Shown: positions 49,057 through 58,712 of the stretch, one piece after another | Layout of the letters: each line of letters opens with the position of its first letter | Position numbering within the stretch: position 1 is the first letter of the stretch | Assembly: GCF_000247695.1 (NCBI RefSeq) | Contig: NW_004624752.1 | Span: 1,003,865-1,067,864, forward strand | Origin: Heterocephalus glaber | Taxonomy: Eukaryota; Chordata; Mammalia; Rodentia; Bathyergidae | Length of the DNA stretch: 64,000 bases | Direction: 5' to 3' | Position numbers and translations under genes: made by a program | The notes under the pieces: model-generated | Told to the model about the DNA's origin: nothing | Seen by the model: the letters and a program-made list of their open reading frames with translations, nothing else | The model's database searches: none

Positions 49057-50502
49057 AATTATATTTACTTCTGCTTTTCCTGTGGCAGCCGCGGGGTCGA
49101 GAGCAGCGTGGCCTTCTCCTCTCCCCGCCATGGCTTGTGCTTGTCCCCTGATACCTATCGGTGTACTCCGAAAAGTGGAAGTCGTCTGACAAAAACGTCA
49201 CCTTGCCTGCTGTGTTCAAGGCTCCGATTCGACCAGATATTGTGAACTTTGTTCACACCAACTTATGTAAAAACAACAGGGAGACCTATGCTGTCAGCGA
49301 ATTGGCAGGTCACCAGACCAGTGCTGGGTCTTGGGGGACCGGCAGAGCTGTGACTCGAATTCCAAGGGTTCGAGGAGGTGGGACCCACCGTTCTGGCCAG
49401 GGTGCTTTTGGAAACATGTGTCGAGGAGGCTGCATGTTTGCACCAACCAAAACCTGGCGACTTTGGCACTGCAGAGTGAACACAACTCAGAAGTGACACA
49501 CCATCTGCTCTGCTCTGGCTGCCTCAGCTTTGCCAGCGCTGGTCATATCAAAAGGTTATCGAATTGAGGAAGTTCCTGAACTTCCTTTGGTTGTAGAACA
49601 TAACTTTGAAGGTTACAAGAAGACCAAGGAGGCTGTTTTGCTTCTGAAGAAACTGAAGGCCTGGAATGATATCAAAAAGGTCTATGCCTCTCAGCGAATG
49701 CAAGCTGGCAAGGGCAAGATGAGAAACTGCCGTCTTATGCAGTGCAGGGACCTTGCATCATCTATAATGAAGACAATGGTACCATCAAGGCCTTCAGAAA
49801 GATCCCTGGCGTTACTCTGCTTAATGTAAGCAAGCTGAATATTCTGAAACTTGCTCCTGGTGGGCATGTGGGGCACTTCTGCATTTGGACTGAAAGTGCT
49901 TTCCGGAAGTTAGATGAGTTGTATGGCCCTTGGCGTAAAGCTGCTTCCCTCAAGAGTAACTATAACCTGCCTATGCACAAAACGATCAATACAGACATGA
50001 GCAGAATCCTGAAGAGTCCAGAGATCCAAAGAGCCCTCTGGGCATCACGCAAGAAGATTCATCATAGAGTCCTGAAGAAGAATCCTCTGAAGAACCTGAG
50101 GATCATGCTGAAGCTGAACCCATATGCAAAGACCATGCGCCGGAATACCATTCTTCACCAGGCCAGGAATCACACAATCCATCTGGATAAAGCAGCAGCA
50201 TGGGCAGCCAGATTGGAAGAGAAGGTTGAAGGCAAGAAGCCCGTGGAAGAGAAGAAAGAAAAAAAGGTTGCTGGTACCAAGAAGCCCTTGAAGAAGCCTT
50301 TAGGAAAAAACCTGCAGCTTCCAAGAAACCAGCAGCTAAAAAGAAACCTGCTGAAGAAAAGCAGCCTGCTGCATAAACTCCTAAAATCAAAATCTCTATC
50401 CCATACAGGTGACATAAAATTGGACAGCTTATTTTGAATAAAGACCTGGTCAAAGAGGCAGTGAGAATAAAACACCCCCCCTAAAAAATTATATGTACTT
50501 CT
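49057..50502. repeat. Target-site duplications around the RPL4 pseudogene
   Basis: AATTATATTTACTTCT at 49057-49072 and AATTATATGTACTTCT at 50487-50502, 15 of 16 identical. The original poly(A) appears as an eroded A/C-rich tract at about 50466-50488. Confidence 0.85.
49073..50486 (+). pseudogene. RPL4: RPL4 processed pseudogene (large-subunit ribosomal protein uL4)
   Basis: A full-length, intronless copy of RPL4 mRNA. It starts with a TOP-like pyrimidine tract and 5' leader (CTTTTCCTGTGGCAGC at 49074), the start codon is at 49130-49132 (MACACPLI), the parental stop is at 50374-50376 and an AATAAA lies at 50437-50442. Coding lesions: a 4-base insertion near 49152-49157, a TGA at 49494-49496 where the parent has CGA (Arg after NTTQK), a 1-base deletion near 49747, and another shift near 50300 that hides the Lys/Pro/Ala-rich C-terminus ([17 protein letters not shown]). 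Many Arg codons have become Cys, His or Gln, the mark of CpG decay. Flanking 16-bp duplications and an intronless body show L1-mediated retroposition. It inserted into the ancient L1. The 49161-49496 and 49742-50437 frames are its pieces. Confidence 0.95.
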
Positions 50503-50640
50503 TTCAAAAGCCTGTTGGCTCATTGTTCAATTTCACAAAGCTCTTTGCTTCTTGAAACATTCCTGGCCTTGGTCTTCTGCCCATTTTTTCTTTCTTTGCG
50601 TTGTTTTTCCCCCCATGTCCTAGTCATTCTTCCCTTTTCC
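50503..50640 (-). mobile_element. Ancient L1, right segment
   Basis: The T-rich sequence resumes after the pseudogene in the same style as 48.9-49.05 kb. It cannot be followed past about 50640. Confidence 0.4.
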
Positions 50641-52096
50641 TTGTCTGCTTTCTGAGTTCTTCACCATGAGTAGCACATTGTTCTGGAAACATCCCTCTGT
50701 GACATCCCCATGGCCCAAGGACAGAGACCCCAGAGAATATCAGTGTTTGTCTCTGGGGACTCAGAGGGAGACACAGTCCAGAACTCCTTCAGGGTGAATA
50801 CTTGCTGGACACTTTCCCTGGGCCACACAGCCTGTGTGGGTTTGGCCATTTGTCAAGAAGCCTGAGAGGGCTTCTGCCTGACACCCTTTGTCAGCCCTTT
50901 CCCTGTGGTGCCCCTGGGGCTGGCGTGTCCTACTTGACTCATCTGCTAGGGATCTGGGCGATGTTCCTGGTCTTGGGAAGACTCTGGCTTTGCTTCCAGA
51001 AGCCATAACAATAGAAGTTCAAGTTCATCACAAGGGAACTTGAGGTGATGGCTGACTCTCACGTGCTGTCCACCTCTCTTGTAGGTTTTCCCTTAGCTCT
51101 TGGCTCAGGTATTACGTGTGTGCATGTGTGTGTGTGTATGTTCATGGATGCAGTTAATATGCTTAAAAATATTCTCTCTGGCTTTCTCATCGTCAGGAGG
51201 TGATTGGATATCCATGCTGCCAGGATGTGGATCTCTGGCAGAGGTCATGACGCCAGGGGCAGCATCAGTTAGTGGGTCACAGCCTCGGTTGAGGGTGCAC
51301 AGCTGATGTCTTTAAATAGGACAGGAAGAATGGAGGGAGCAGCTGCATCAGAGCTCATGGGGGAGGCAGGCACGTGTTCTGTTCTCACATGGAATCCCTC
51401 ACGTACCCACACGGGAACACGCATCGCTGACATGAAGCGTGTGAGTCTCTGGCTCCCGGCAAGCCTGTCCTGGTCTCTGGGCAATGGTAGTGCATCTCAG
51501 TCTTGGCATGGCCATCAGCCATCCTGGTCTTGTGATCACAGTGCCAATTCTCAATCCACACTGAAGTCAGGAGCAGCCTGAGCCCGTGGTTCCCAGCTCC
51601 TAAGCATGGCCCATGGTATCTCTTGACCTGTCACCTCCCTGCCACTGGGTCAAGAACACAAGGTTTTAGTGCCACAGCCTCTCTCCAGGCCTCCCCTGCA
51701 GCAAAATTACATCTAAGAAATACTGGGGGTATCTGTCCCCAGTCTGTGCACGGCAAGGAATCCTGTATCCCATGACAGTGTGAATACACTGGACCCATAG
51801 TGCTCTATTCCCCACAGCACCCTATACCCCACAATGCCCTATGCCTACAGCCCCACCGTGACCATGACACACAGAATCGTCCCTCCTCCCTTCTGGCACA
51901 CAGGTGTTGTTTGTCTTCATGGGCTCAGCTCAGAGCTCTTCTCTGCTGTGGTTCTTTCTGTTTACTAGACACACATATCAGATTTCCAGAATCAACCACA
52001 GAGGGCGTCTCCAGCTCCTCCGGTGGTGTCCAAGCTCTCCAGCTGCAAGACTTCTCCCTCATTCTACATGTCTCCCAAACATGGGCACAGATCTTC
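50641..52096. other. Unique DNA, no gene found
   Basis: Mixed composition with chance frames; a short TG run at about 51116-51139. Nothing recognised. Confidence 0.45.
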
Positions 52097-52110
52097 CTCT
52101 TCCTAATCTT

Positions 52111-52202
52111 TTGTTTTTTTTTTTGTACCACCAGGGATCGAACTCAGGACCTTGCGCTTGAGAGGCATATGGCAGAACCACTGAGATAAATCCCTGGCCC
52201 CT
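52111..52202 (-). mobile_element. tRNA-Ala-derived SINE with target-site duplication
   Basis: T-rich tail at 52111-52125, then the reversed head: GTACCACCAGGGATCGAACTC (B-box end) to CACTGAGATAAATCCCTGGCC (A-box end). Flanks TCTTCCTAATCTT at 52098-52110 and TTCTTCCTAATCTT at 52202-52215 are the duplication. Confidence 0.85.
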
Positions 52203-52524
52203 TCTTCCTAATCTTAAGGATGGTACTTTTTTCAATTTCTGGAAAAATAACAGGCCCAACTTCTCTTCTGACTATAGTCATATTAAACAAACAGATCACA
52301 CCAATGACAAATGTCACTGCTCTAAAAACTACTTCATTTATAAGAAATCTCTGCGTCTTAGATTAAAATAATTGTGGTTGGAGAAGATCTTGGCCTTCTT
52401 GATTTCTTCCTTGAAGGTGTATCCCACTTCTTGAAGGCACAGTATGGGCATGGCATTAAAGCTTCCAGTTTAGTGACAACAGAGCTGGCGTTCTCAGGGT
52501 TGTGCTTCTGGAAATGTTATAATT

Positions 52525-52580
52525 AAGAATTCTAAAAAAAGAGAATTCTTTCTCCCACAACAAATTGAGTATTTGTTGTG
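52525..52580. repeat. Two adjacent perfect inverted repeats
   Basis: AAGAATTCT (52525-52533) pairs with AGAATTCTT (52542-52550) over an 8-base A-rich loop. Six bases on, CACAACAAAT (52556-52565) pairs with ATTTGTTGTG (52571-52580) over TGAGT. Both arms are perfect. No T-run marks a pol III terminator. Function unknown. Confidence 0.8.
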
Positions 52581-53778
52581 ACTGGTTCTAAAAAAAAACC
52601 CCATAAAAAATCTTTATCAGGGCCTGGCCCCAACTGGCTTTGTGTGGTCCTAGTGAGCCTTTGCACACAGGGACTGGGTCAACTCCTGCCCCTTGGCAGA
52701 GGTGAGAGCAGCCTCCCACAGGGCCTCAAGCAGCCTCAGGGTGGGGCGGGACAGGGTGTCCTGTGGAAGCCACAGGGCTGGGCCCCAGGATGCTAGAAGT
52801 CCTAGCCCAGTGTGAACCCAAGCTCTTCTTGCTCCAAGCTAATTCCCCAGGATGTTTCCCTCACCTCAGCCTCGACGCTTCTGAGAGCAGCAAGGGACTC
52901 AGTTGACTCCGGAAGTTCCTCTTCATTCTGACACCTGTGTCTCCTCACAGGTCTGCAGCCACAGTTATCTTTCCACCTTCCAAAACGACAAGGGATAGTT
53001 CCCAGAGGGCACCCACCAGGGCCCTCTGCACGGCAAGCACTGGCCACCTTCCTGTTCATGAAATTATTGGTCGGTGTTTTGGGAAGTGTTAACATAGCTG
53101 CGGATACAAACTCCATGAGGAGACATGAATGCAGAGGCTGGGAAGAACAGACCTTCATGGCGGATTTCTGGAAGAGCAGTCCCGTTATGTTGCATGCCTT
53201 GGGGCCTGCTGGGTTTCCCTTGCTGAACACAATTTGCTGTGAGCACAGAAAACAGGATGGGCCCAGCAGCATTAGAGAGAAGCTGGACTCAGTCAGAAAG
53301 ATGAACTGGGGGTCCTGTGACAGGGAGGGTGCTAGGCTGGCCATCTGTCCAGAGCTCGGCCCTGTATAGCGAGGCTCTGTCCCCATGGGGGGAACCACAG
53401 AAGGCATTGACTCCACACCCTGCTGGGCTGCCACTGTGGCTCTGAAGTTATGTTATTACTGGTGCTAAATCTCAGCATTGCCATATCTCTATGATGAATT
53501 CTTCCATTGGGACTTTTTTTTGGTTGTGTTTAATGCTGTTTTCTCAGTGAAATGCTTTAAATATAATACAAGTATCTCCTCGGTCGCTGTCTCTGGTTCT
53601 CTGTCTCTAGATCTATGTGCATATGATATAATATATGTGTCCTTTTCTAAAGGCATGTGTCTTCTAAATATTACATGGCTTTAATCCGTTAGCTTGATTT
53701 GTTTGAAAACTATCTTTTAAGAACTGCCGTTAACTCATTTATTATATTTATTGTATCACTTGTATATGTGAACAAATT
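52581..53778. other. Unique DNA, no gene found
   Basis: Contains a 210-codon minus-strand frame (53434-52802) with no recognisable domain or start context; treated as chance. 53500-53778 is AT-rich. Confidence 0.45.
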
Positions 53779-53789
53779 TCCATCAATTT

Positions 53790-53876
53790 ACTTTTTTTTG
53801 TGTGCTGGGGATCGAACTTGGGTCCTTGTGCTTTTGCAAGGCAGGCAGCAAAGCCACTGAGCGAAATCCCCGGCCC
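53790..53876 (-). mobile_element. tRNA-Ala-derived SINE with target-site duplication
   Basis: Short T tail (CTTTTTTTTG), then reversed head TGCTGGGGATCGAACTTGGG to CCACTGAGCGAAATCCCCGG. Flanks CCATCAATTTAC at 53780-53791 and CCATCAGTTTAC at 53877-53888, 12 bp with one difference. Confidence 0.85.
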
Positions 53877-53888
53877 CCATCAGTTTAC

Positions 53889-56279
53889 TTTTTACTTTGT
53901 GTGTATCCATCCCTATTTTTGCCTTTTTCTTCCTCTTTTTTTCCCTCCCTCCCTTCCTTCTCTTGCTCCTTCTTCCTATCAGAGCTGGAGATGGAACTGT
54001 TCGCCATCCTTCGGGGCAAGCGTCCTAGCCCTGAGCCACACCGGGCCATTCCCTCTGTCTCTCCTTGGTGCTTTTCTGAGGGACTCTCTCTCCAGGAAGA
54101 ACAGTGGCTCACTGGAGGTCCCTGGATCTGACTTCCAACCCCACCACTTACCTGCTGAGTGATCTTGGACCAGTGTCTTCATCTCCATGTGGCTCATACT
54201 CTGGTCTCTAAATGGTGCTGTTAAAGAGAATTAGAAGCAGAGGCTGCGTAGATGTACCCATGGCCAACCACAGTAACCATGATGCCCTATTGTCCTGACC
54301 CCTCAGAGGCTGGCATCAGTCCCCTGGGAAGCACAGAATGAGAGCTGTGGTCCTCGTGGACCCCTGAGCTGTCAGCAGGTCAGCGTGGATGGCTCTGCCT
54401 GCCCCGAACAGAGCGTGAGTGTGTGGAGGGCAGGTCTAAGCCAGCCTGCTCCCACTCTGTGGGCTGTGGATGTGGCCACAGGGCTTCTTTTGCCTCCTCC
54501 CCAGCTTCCCTGACCTGCATTTCCCTTGCAGTGAGACAGTGAGTGTCTACTTTTCCTCAATTGCACCTGACTTTTTTTGATGGGGACAACAACAAGCCTT
54601 TACCACAGTATTTGAGGGAACAGGAAATGGATTTCTGTCTGCAGTCCATCCACAGGGAAGAATCATGGAACTGGGCGCTCTTAGCATTGTTCAGTTTGCT
54701 TTGCTCTTCCAGGTTGGTGTGTTGTGTGTGTGTGTGTGTGCGCGCACACAGACACATTTGCCACCCTTGCAGTGGTAGCATATCTTCATCACAATAAAGT
54801 CTAGAATTACTCATGCTATTTGTCCTCCTCCCCAGCAAGGCAAAGAAACAATTGAGTTTTAACTTTCTCCCAAACTCACCCTTCCCCACAGCTCCTGGGT
54901 TACTATTGTTAATCATTTGTCTGAAGTCATCTTTGTTTTTGTTTACAACTATGTCCTTTGATTTGTGTCTCACTATTTGCTCACTGAAACTGGGTCTCTG
55001 ATCTTAGATGGGACAGAGAGAATTGGGCTCACTGTGGGGACCCCTCAGCTGACGGAAGGTGCCACTCCTGCCTCCCAATCCCCTGAGAAGACCGAGTGCC
55101 CAGCAGGGTGACCACCTGCAGCCCATGTGCTGTGTGAACTCCATCCGGGACCCCAACAGCCTCTTCTGTGCGTGATTCCTCCCCAGCTCCTCTCCCACTC
55201 TTTTGCCCATGAGTGATGACCTTGGCATTGAGGCACTGGGGCTCTTTTCTGCCCCCAATACCATTGGGCTGATTCCTTTTCCTACTTCCCCCTGACTCTA
55301 CAGCACCCCACCTTTGGAACTGTATCTTCTGATCAAAGACCTTGTCTCTTCTCTGGGCTGCTGAGCTGCAGCGTGGTCTTCTGGGCCTGGCCTTGTTGAC
55401 ACACTGTGGAGGACAGACCTGTCCTGCTGTTGTGGGGGGTGCATCCCTCCCTGGAGGCCCATGCCCCACACCCCACCGCCCCTGTCTGCTCCCTCTGGGC
55501 CCTGGCACCCCTGCCCTGGCCCTCCTGGCAGTAGTGAGGATCACCTGGCCACCCGTCCACAGCAGCCACCCACCTGTGTCTCTGCTTGTCCTTGCTGGCT
55601 GTGGCCTTCCTGCCTCTGCCTCCCTGCCCAGCTTGGCCCGGCCGACCAGGAACAGCGTGATGCTGTGGACAGCAGCTTGCAGCTTTGGTCCCTGCCCCCC
55701 GGCAGGTCACATGGGTCCCCTCTACCCTGGGGCATGGAGGTAGGGAGCTGGCCACACTGCTGCCAGAGAGCTGTAGCCTCTGCTCCAACTGTCTAGGGCC
55801 AGTGAGCTTGAGGGACGCAGGCCCAGCAACACAGCAGTGAGAGTAGTGCCACCTGGCTCCTGCCCTGTGGGCTCTCCCCAGATCCTGGGGCTCTCTGGGG
55901 AGCAAGGCAAGACTCCAGGGCTCAAGGTGGTAACAGCAGAGTTTGGCTGTGGCTCCCACGGTGGAACTCCTCCCACCTCAGCTTCACCTGCTCTCCCCTA
56001 ACCCTGGATGCAGGTCTGGCCTGACCTCAGTGCAGCTCACACCGAGAAGAGGAGGGGAACAGCCCATGCCTGAGCACCAGGGCTCTTTACGTCTTAGTTA
56101 CAAAATCCAAACCCAAGAAACTGAACCCCAAAACACCAGCCTCTCCTCCTGCCACTGAGGGATGGGAATCCTACATCACAAGAGGGTAATGAAGCATACA
56201 GCTCTGCAACTACAATTATCTCTGAGGATTGCATACCATCTTTGCAGAAGGAAAAAGATATCGAGTAAGTCTCAGCGAT
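53889..56279. other. Unique DNA, no gene found
   Basis: About 2.4 kb with chance frames up to 208 codons (minus, 55959-55333). A TG/CG-alternating run lies at about 54717-54748. Nothing else recognised. Confidence 0.45.
54717..54748. repeat. Alternating TG/CG dinucleotide run
   Basis: TGTGTTGTGTGTGTGTGTGTG continuing to CGCGCACACAGACACA; alternating purine-pyrimidine sequence. Confidence 0.85.
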
Positions 56280-56740
56280 GCATCTTTTCACTTTAATTTT
56301 TTTAAAAGAAAATCATTTTGCATTAGGTTCATTATTTTCCTTGTCACTTGTTTTTCAGCTAGAAAACCAGCTCCAAGCTAAGATAAATTTCAACTAAACA
56401 CTGGAATGGAATCCAATTTAGATGTTCCACTAATTCAGCAAACCTAATTAACTTGGTTCTGCTCCGTGTGCCGTGTGGTGGGACCAGTGCTTCTGTTTGG
56501 TGGGCGGAGGAGGAGGATAAATGGGTCACTGTATTTATGACTGCTCATTATTCCCTTTAATAGCCACACTGGAGAGAGTGTGCTCTGATTACAATTAAAA
56601 TGCTTTTATACCATTTTAGCAGTAATTGAGCGAACCCGGCAATTTGTACTTCGATTCTCTCAGTTAAGTCATTGACGATCACAGGCTGTCATTGGATAAT
56701 AACACGTTCCTTTACAGATTCCCTGCTGTTCTGAAAAGCA
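56280..56740. promoter_or_regulatory. AT-rich island, candidate conserved regulatory element
   Basis: About 460 bp containing AACCTAATTAACTTGG, GATTACAATTAAAATGC, GCAGTAATTGAGCG and TCATTATTCCC, with a short GC-rich break near 56465-56515. Retained CpGs include GAGCGAACCCGGC, TTCGATTC and GACGATCAC. No repeat signature. Function is inferred. Confidence 0.4.
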
Positions 56741-57444
56741 GCTGGGCAGTGTGTGCTCAGTCACCCTGCCCGGGAAGGACGCCTGTATGGGAGAAGTGGA
56801 CACTGTGCTGTCGACAGTGGCTTGTGGAGGTCTCGACATTGCAGACTGGGGCCTTGACTTGATTCTGTCTCTTCTAGGCTGTGTGGATGATAAGATGAGC
56901 CAGGAGTCCACTCTCAGGTCTTGGTAGGAGACACTCAGGCCCTGTTGACACCTGTACAGCAGCCAGCTCAGCCCATCTGAGTCATCCGGGGTGTGTAGCC
57001 AGGAGCCCAGTATGAGTAGCGAACCCATAGTTGCTGCTGCTGCTTGTGATCTTGGGGTGGCTGGGAGTCTGGGGGTGGCATCTCTCTCCTTTGGGAGCCT
57101 GGCCCTCGGCTCTCCCAGGTCATCCTGCAGGCTGCTCAGGCTTCTTCTTGTGTAATCTCGAGGTGTGAGCTCCTCATCTACCCGGACCAAGTCTGGAGGA
57201 CTGTGTCCCTACCAGTGCTCTAGCTTGTGATGTCACACTGTGACCTGGAGTCAGGGCTGCATGTGGTGAGCATGTCCTGAGGCAGCCTCTCCTCTCTGTC
57301 TGGTCTTCACCTTGTTCCTGTGCCCGTGGTGTTTGGGGGATGGTGTCATAGAGAGAACAGGTGGCTCTGGGGAGGACAGGGTGGGGGTTACTAAAGAAAA
57401 AAATTACATCTTACCCCATAAATACGGAATCTGCCAAAAAAATT
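56741..57444. other. Unassigned spacer
   Basis: A 173-codon minus frame (57190-56669) has no recognisable domain. No gene supported. Confidence 0.4.
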
Positions 57445-57772
57445 TATACACACTTCAGGAAAAGAAAAACAGCATGATTTTTTTCAACAGATGGTGTTAC
57501 CCTAGTAATGGGGACCCTAGTAGTGAGGACGTCTTATATCACAGAAAATCCACTCCACTGTCATCCCTTGGAGAAGAATTTGGAAATGCACGTGCAGCAA
57601 CCTCAATGGCCAAGGGTCGCTGTACTAATAAATGTCGGAAGATAATGGCCACTGCTTTGGGTACCTCTTGTCATTGTAGAGGCCAAAGGTAACTTACAAT
57701 AACCTCATGACATCTCAATAAATTTAGTATTAAAATATTTATACAAGTTTTTCTTTTCCTGAAGTGTGTATA
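57445..57772. mobile_element. Compact element bounded by a perfect 26-bp inverted repeat
   Basis: The 26 bases at 57445-57470 (starting TATACACACTTCAGG) recur as an exact reverse complement at 57747-57772. The 276 bp between hold no recognisable domain. A plus-strand frame passing through (57312-57692) ends in a Cys-containing tail (CTNKCRKIMA...CHCRGQR) but I do not recognise it. Both outer ends begin TATACACAC, so a TA target duplication typical of Tc1/mariner insertion is possible. An alternative is a local inversion duplication. The family is not identified. Confidence 0.5.
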
Positions 57773-57838
57773 CATGGTGGACTCTGACAAATTATGTCAA
57801 CAAAAATACAAACCATTGATAAAATGACAAGTTACAAC

Positions 57839-57927
57839 TTTTTTTTTTTTTTTGGTACCGGGGATCAAACTCGGGTCCTTGAGCTGCAAAGCAGGCGGCG
57901 GAGCAACTGAGCTAAATCCCCGGCCCT
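57839..57927 (-). mobile_element. tRNA-Ala-derived SINE with target-site duplication
   Basis: T tail from about 57839, then the reversed head TTTGGTACCGGGGATCAAACT to AACTGAGCTAAATCCCCGGC. Flanks AAGTTACAACTTTTT at 57829-57843 and 57928-57942 are an exact 15-bp duplication (the T tail overlaps the left copy). The exact duplication and clean head suggest one of the youngest insertions in the window. Confidence 0.9.
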
Positions 57928-58023
57928 AAGTTACAACTTTTTAAAAATCCTGTACAAGTCAGTGGAAATATGCTCTTTAAACAATATAATGAGAGATGAA
58001 CCTGTATGAATCAAACAATCATA

Positions 58024-58096
58024 AGGCAGTTTGGGTACGGTGCCTTTCTAGCACATGCAAGACCCTGGGTTTTATGCCCAGCACTGAAAACAAACT
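58024..58096 (+). mobile_element. Decayed tRNA-Ala-type SINE remnant
   Basis: GGTGCCTTTCTAGCACATGC and AAGACCCTGGGTTTTATGCCC (B-box region) then CAGCACTGAAAACAAA. Strongly diverged from the five full copies. Confidence 0.55.
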
Positions 58097-58587
58097 TTAA
58101 AAAATCACAAATGGGAAAAGTGAAGAGGGAACAGTGCTAGGACCTCTTTAAGGTTTAGAATCCGGACAAAGAGCCTGGGTTTTCAGGAAGACATAAATTA
58201 CTAGATGGCCCCAATCAGAGCGAATCAATCATTACAGAAGCAGACGAAATTGTTCACCAAGAACTTAGCTTCAGAATTTTTCCAGGTCTTGCAGTTTTAC
58301 ATGTAACAGTTTCAAATTGGATATTTTTATGTCATCTGACTTTCATAAGCAAGAAAAAACCACCCACACTCAGGGTTCAAGAGTCACCTGACTGAGTCAC
58401 ACGGGAGGCCCCAAGTGTGTTGCCCTGGCCACAGAACAGTGGCGGGGCGGTGGGCATCAGCAGAGTCTGTCACAGCGCAGTATCAGCCCCGCGGTGGAGA
58501 GGGTGTTCGAAACTGGCCGTTTGGGATTGAAAGTCAGTCCCATTTGATTTTCACATGTGGCTCCTGGTGGCTTAGAGCATGCTCGCC
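58097..58587. other. Unassigned spacer
   Basis: No gene or recognisable repeat. Confidence 0.4.
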
Positions 58588-58712
58588 CTGTCTCTCTGTC
58601 TCTGTCTGTTTCTCCCTGTTTGTCTTTGTCTCTCTCCAACTCTCTGACTCTCCCTTTGTCTATCTCTTTGTCTCTCCATCTCTCTCTCTGTCTGTCTCTC
58701 CTTCTACGTCTC
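58588..58712. repeat. Pyrimidine tract (CTCTGT)n
   Basis: About 125 bp of CTCTGT/CTCTCC-type units, nearly all pyrimidine apart from the G of the CTCTGT unit. The Ser/Leu-rich plus frame and Arg/Asp/Glu-rich minus frame here are read-through. Confidence 0.9.

Noticed and set aside
52360..52505. Possible small processed pseudogene on the minus strand (a frame reading HNPENASSVVTKLEALM)
   Set aside because: The stretch looks protein-like, but I cannot match it to a known protein and see no poly(A) or target duplication. Left unassigned.
52802..53434. 210-codon minus-strand frame
   Set aside because: No recognisable domain or homologue and no supporting gene structure; could be tested by conservation, but nothing supports it here.
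55333..55959. 208-codon minus-strand frame
   Set aside because: Composition-driven; no domain and several overlapping frames.
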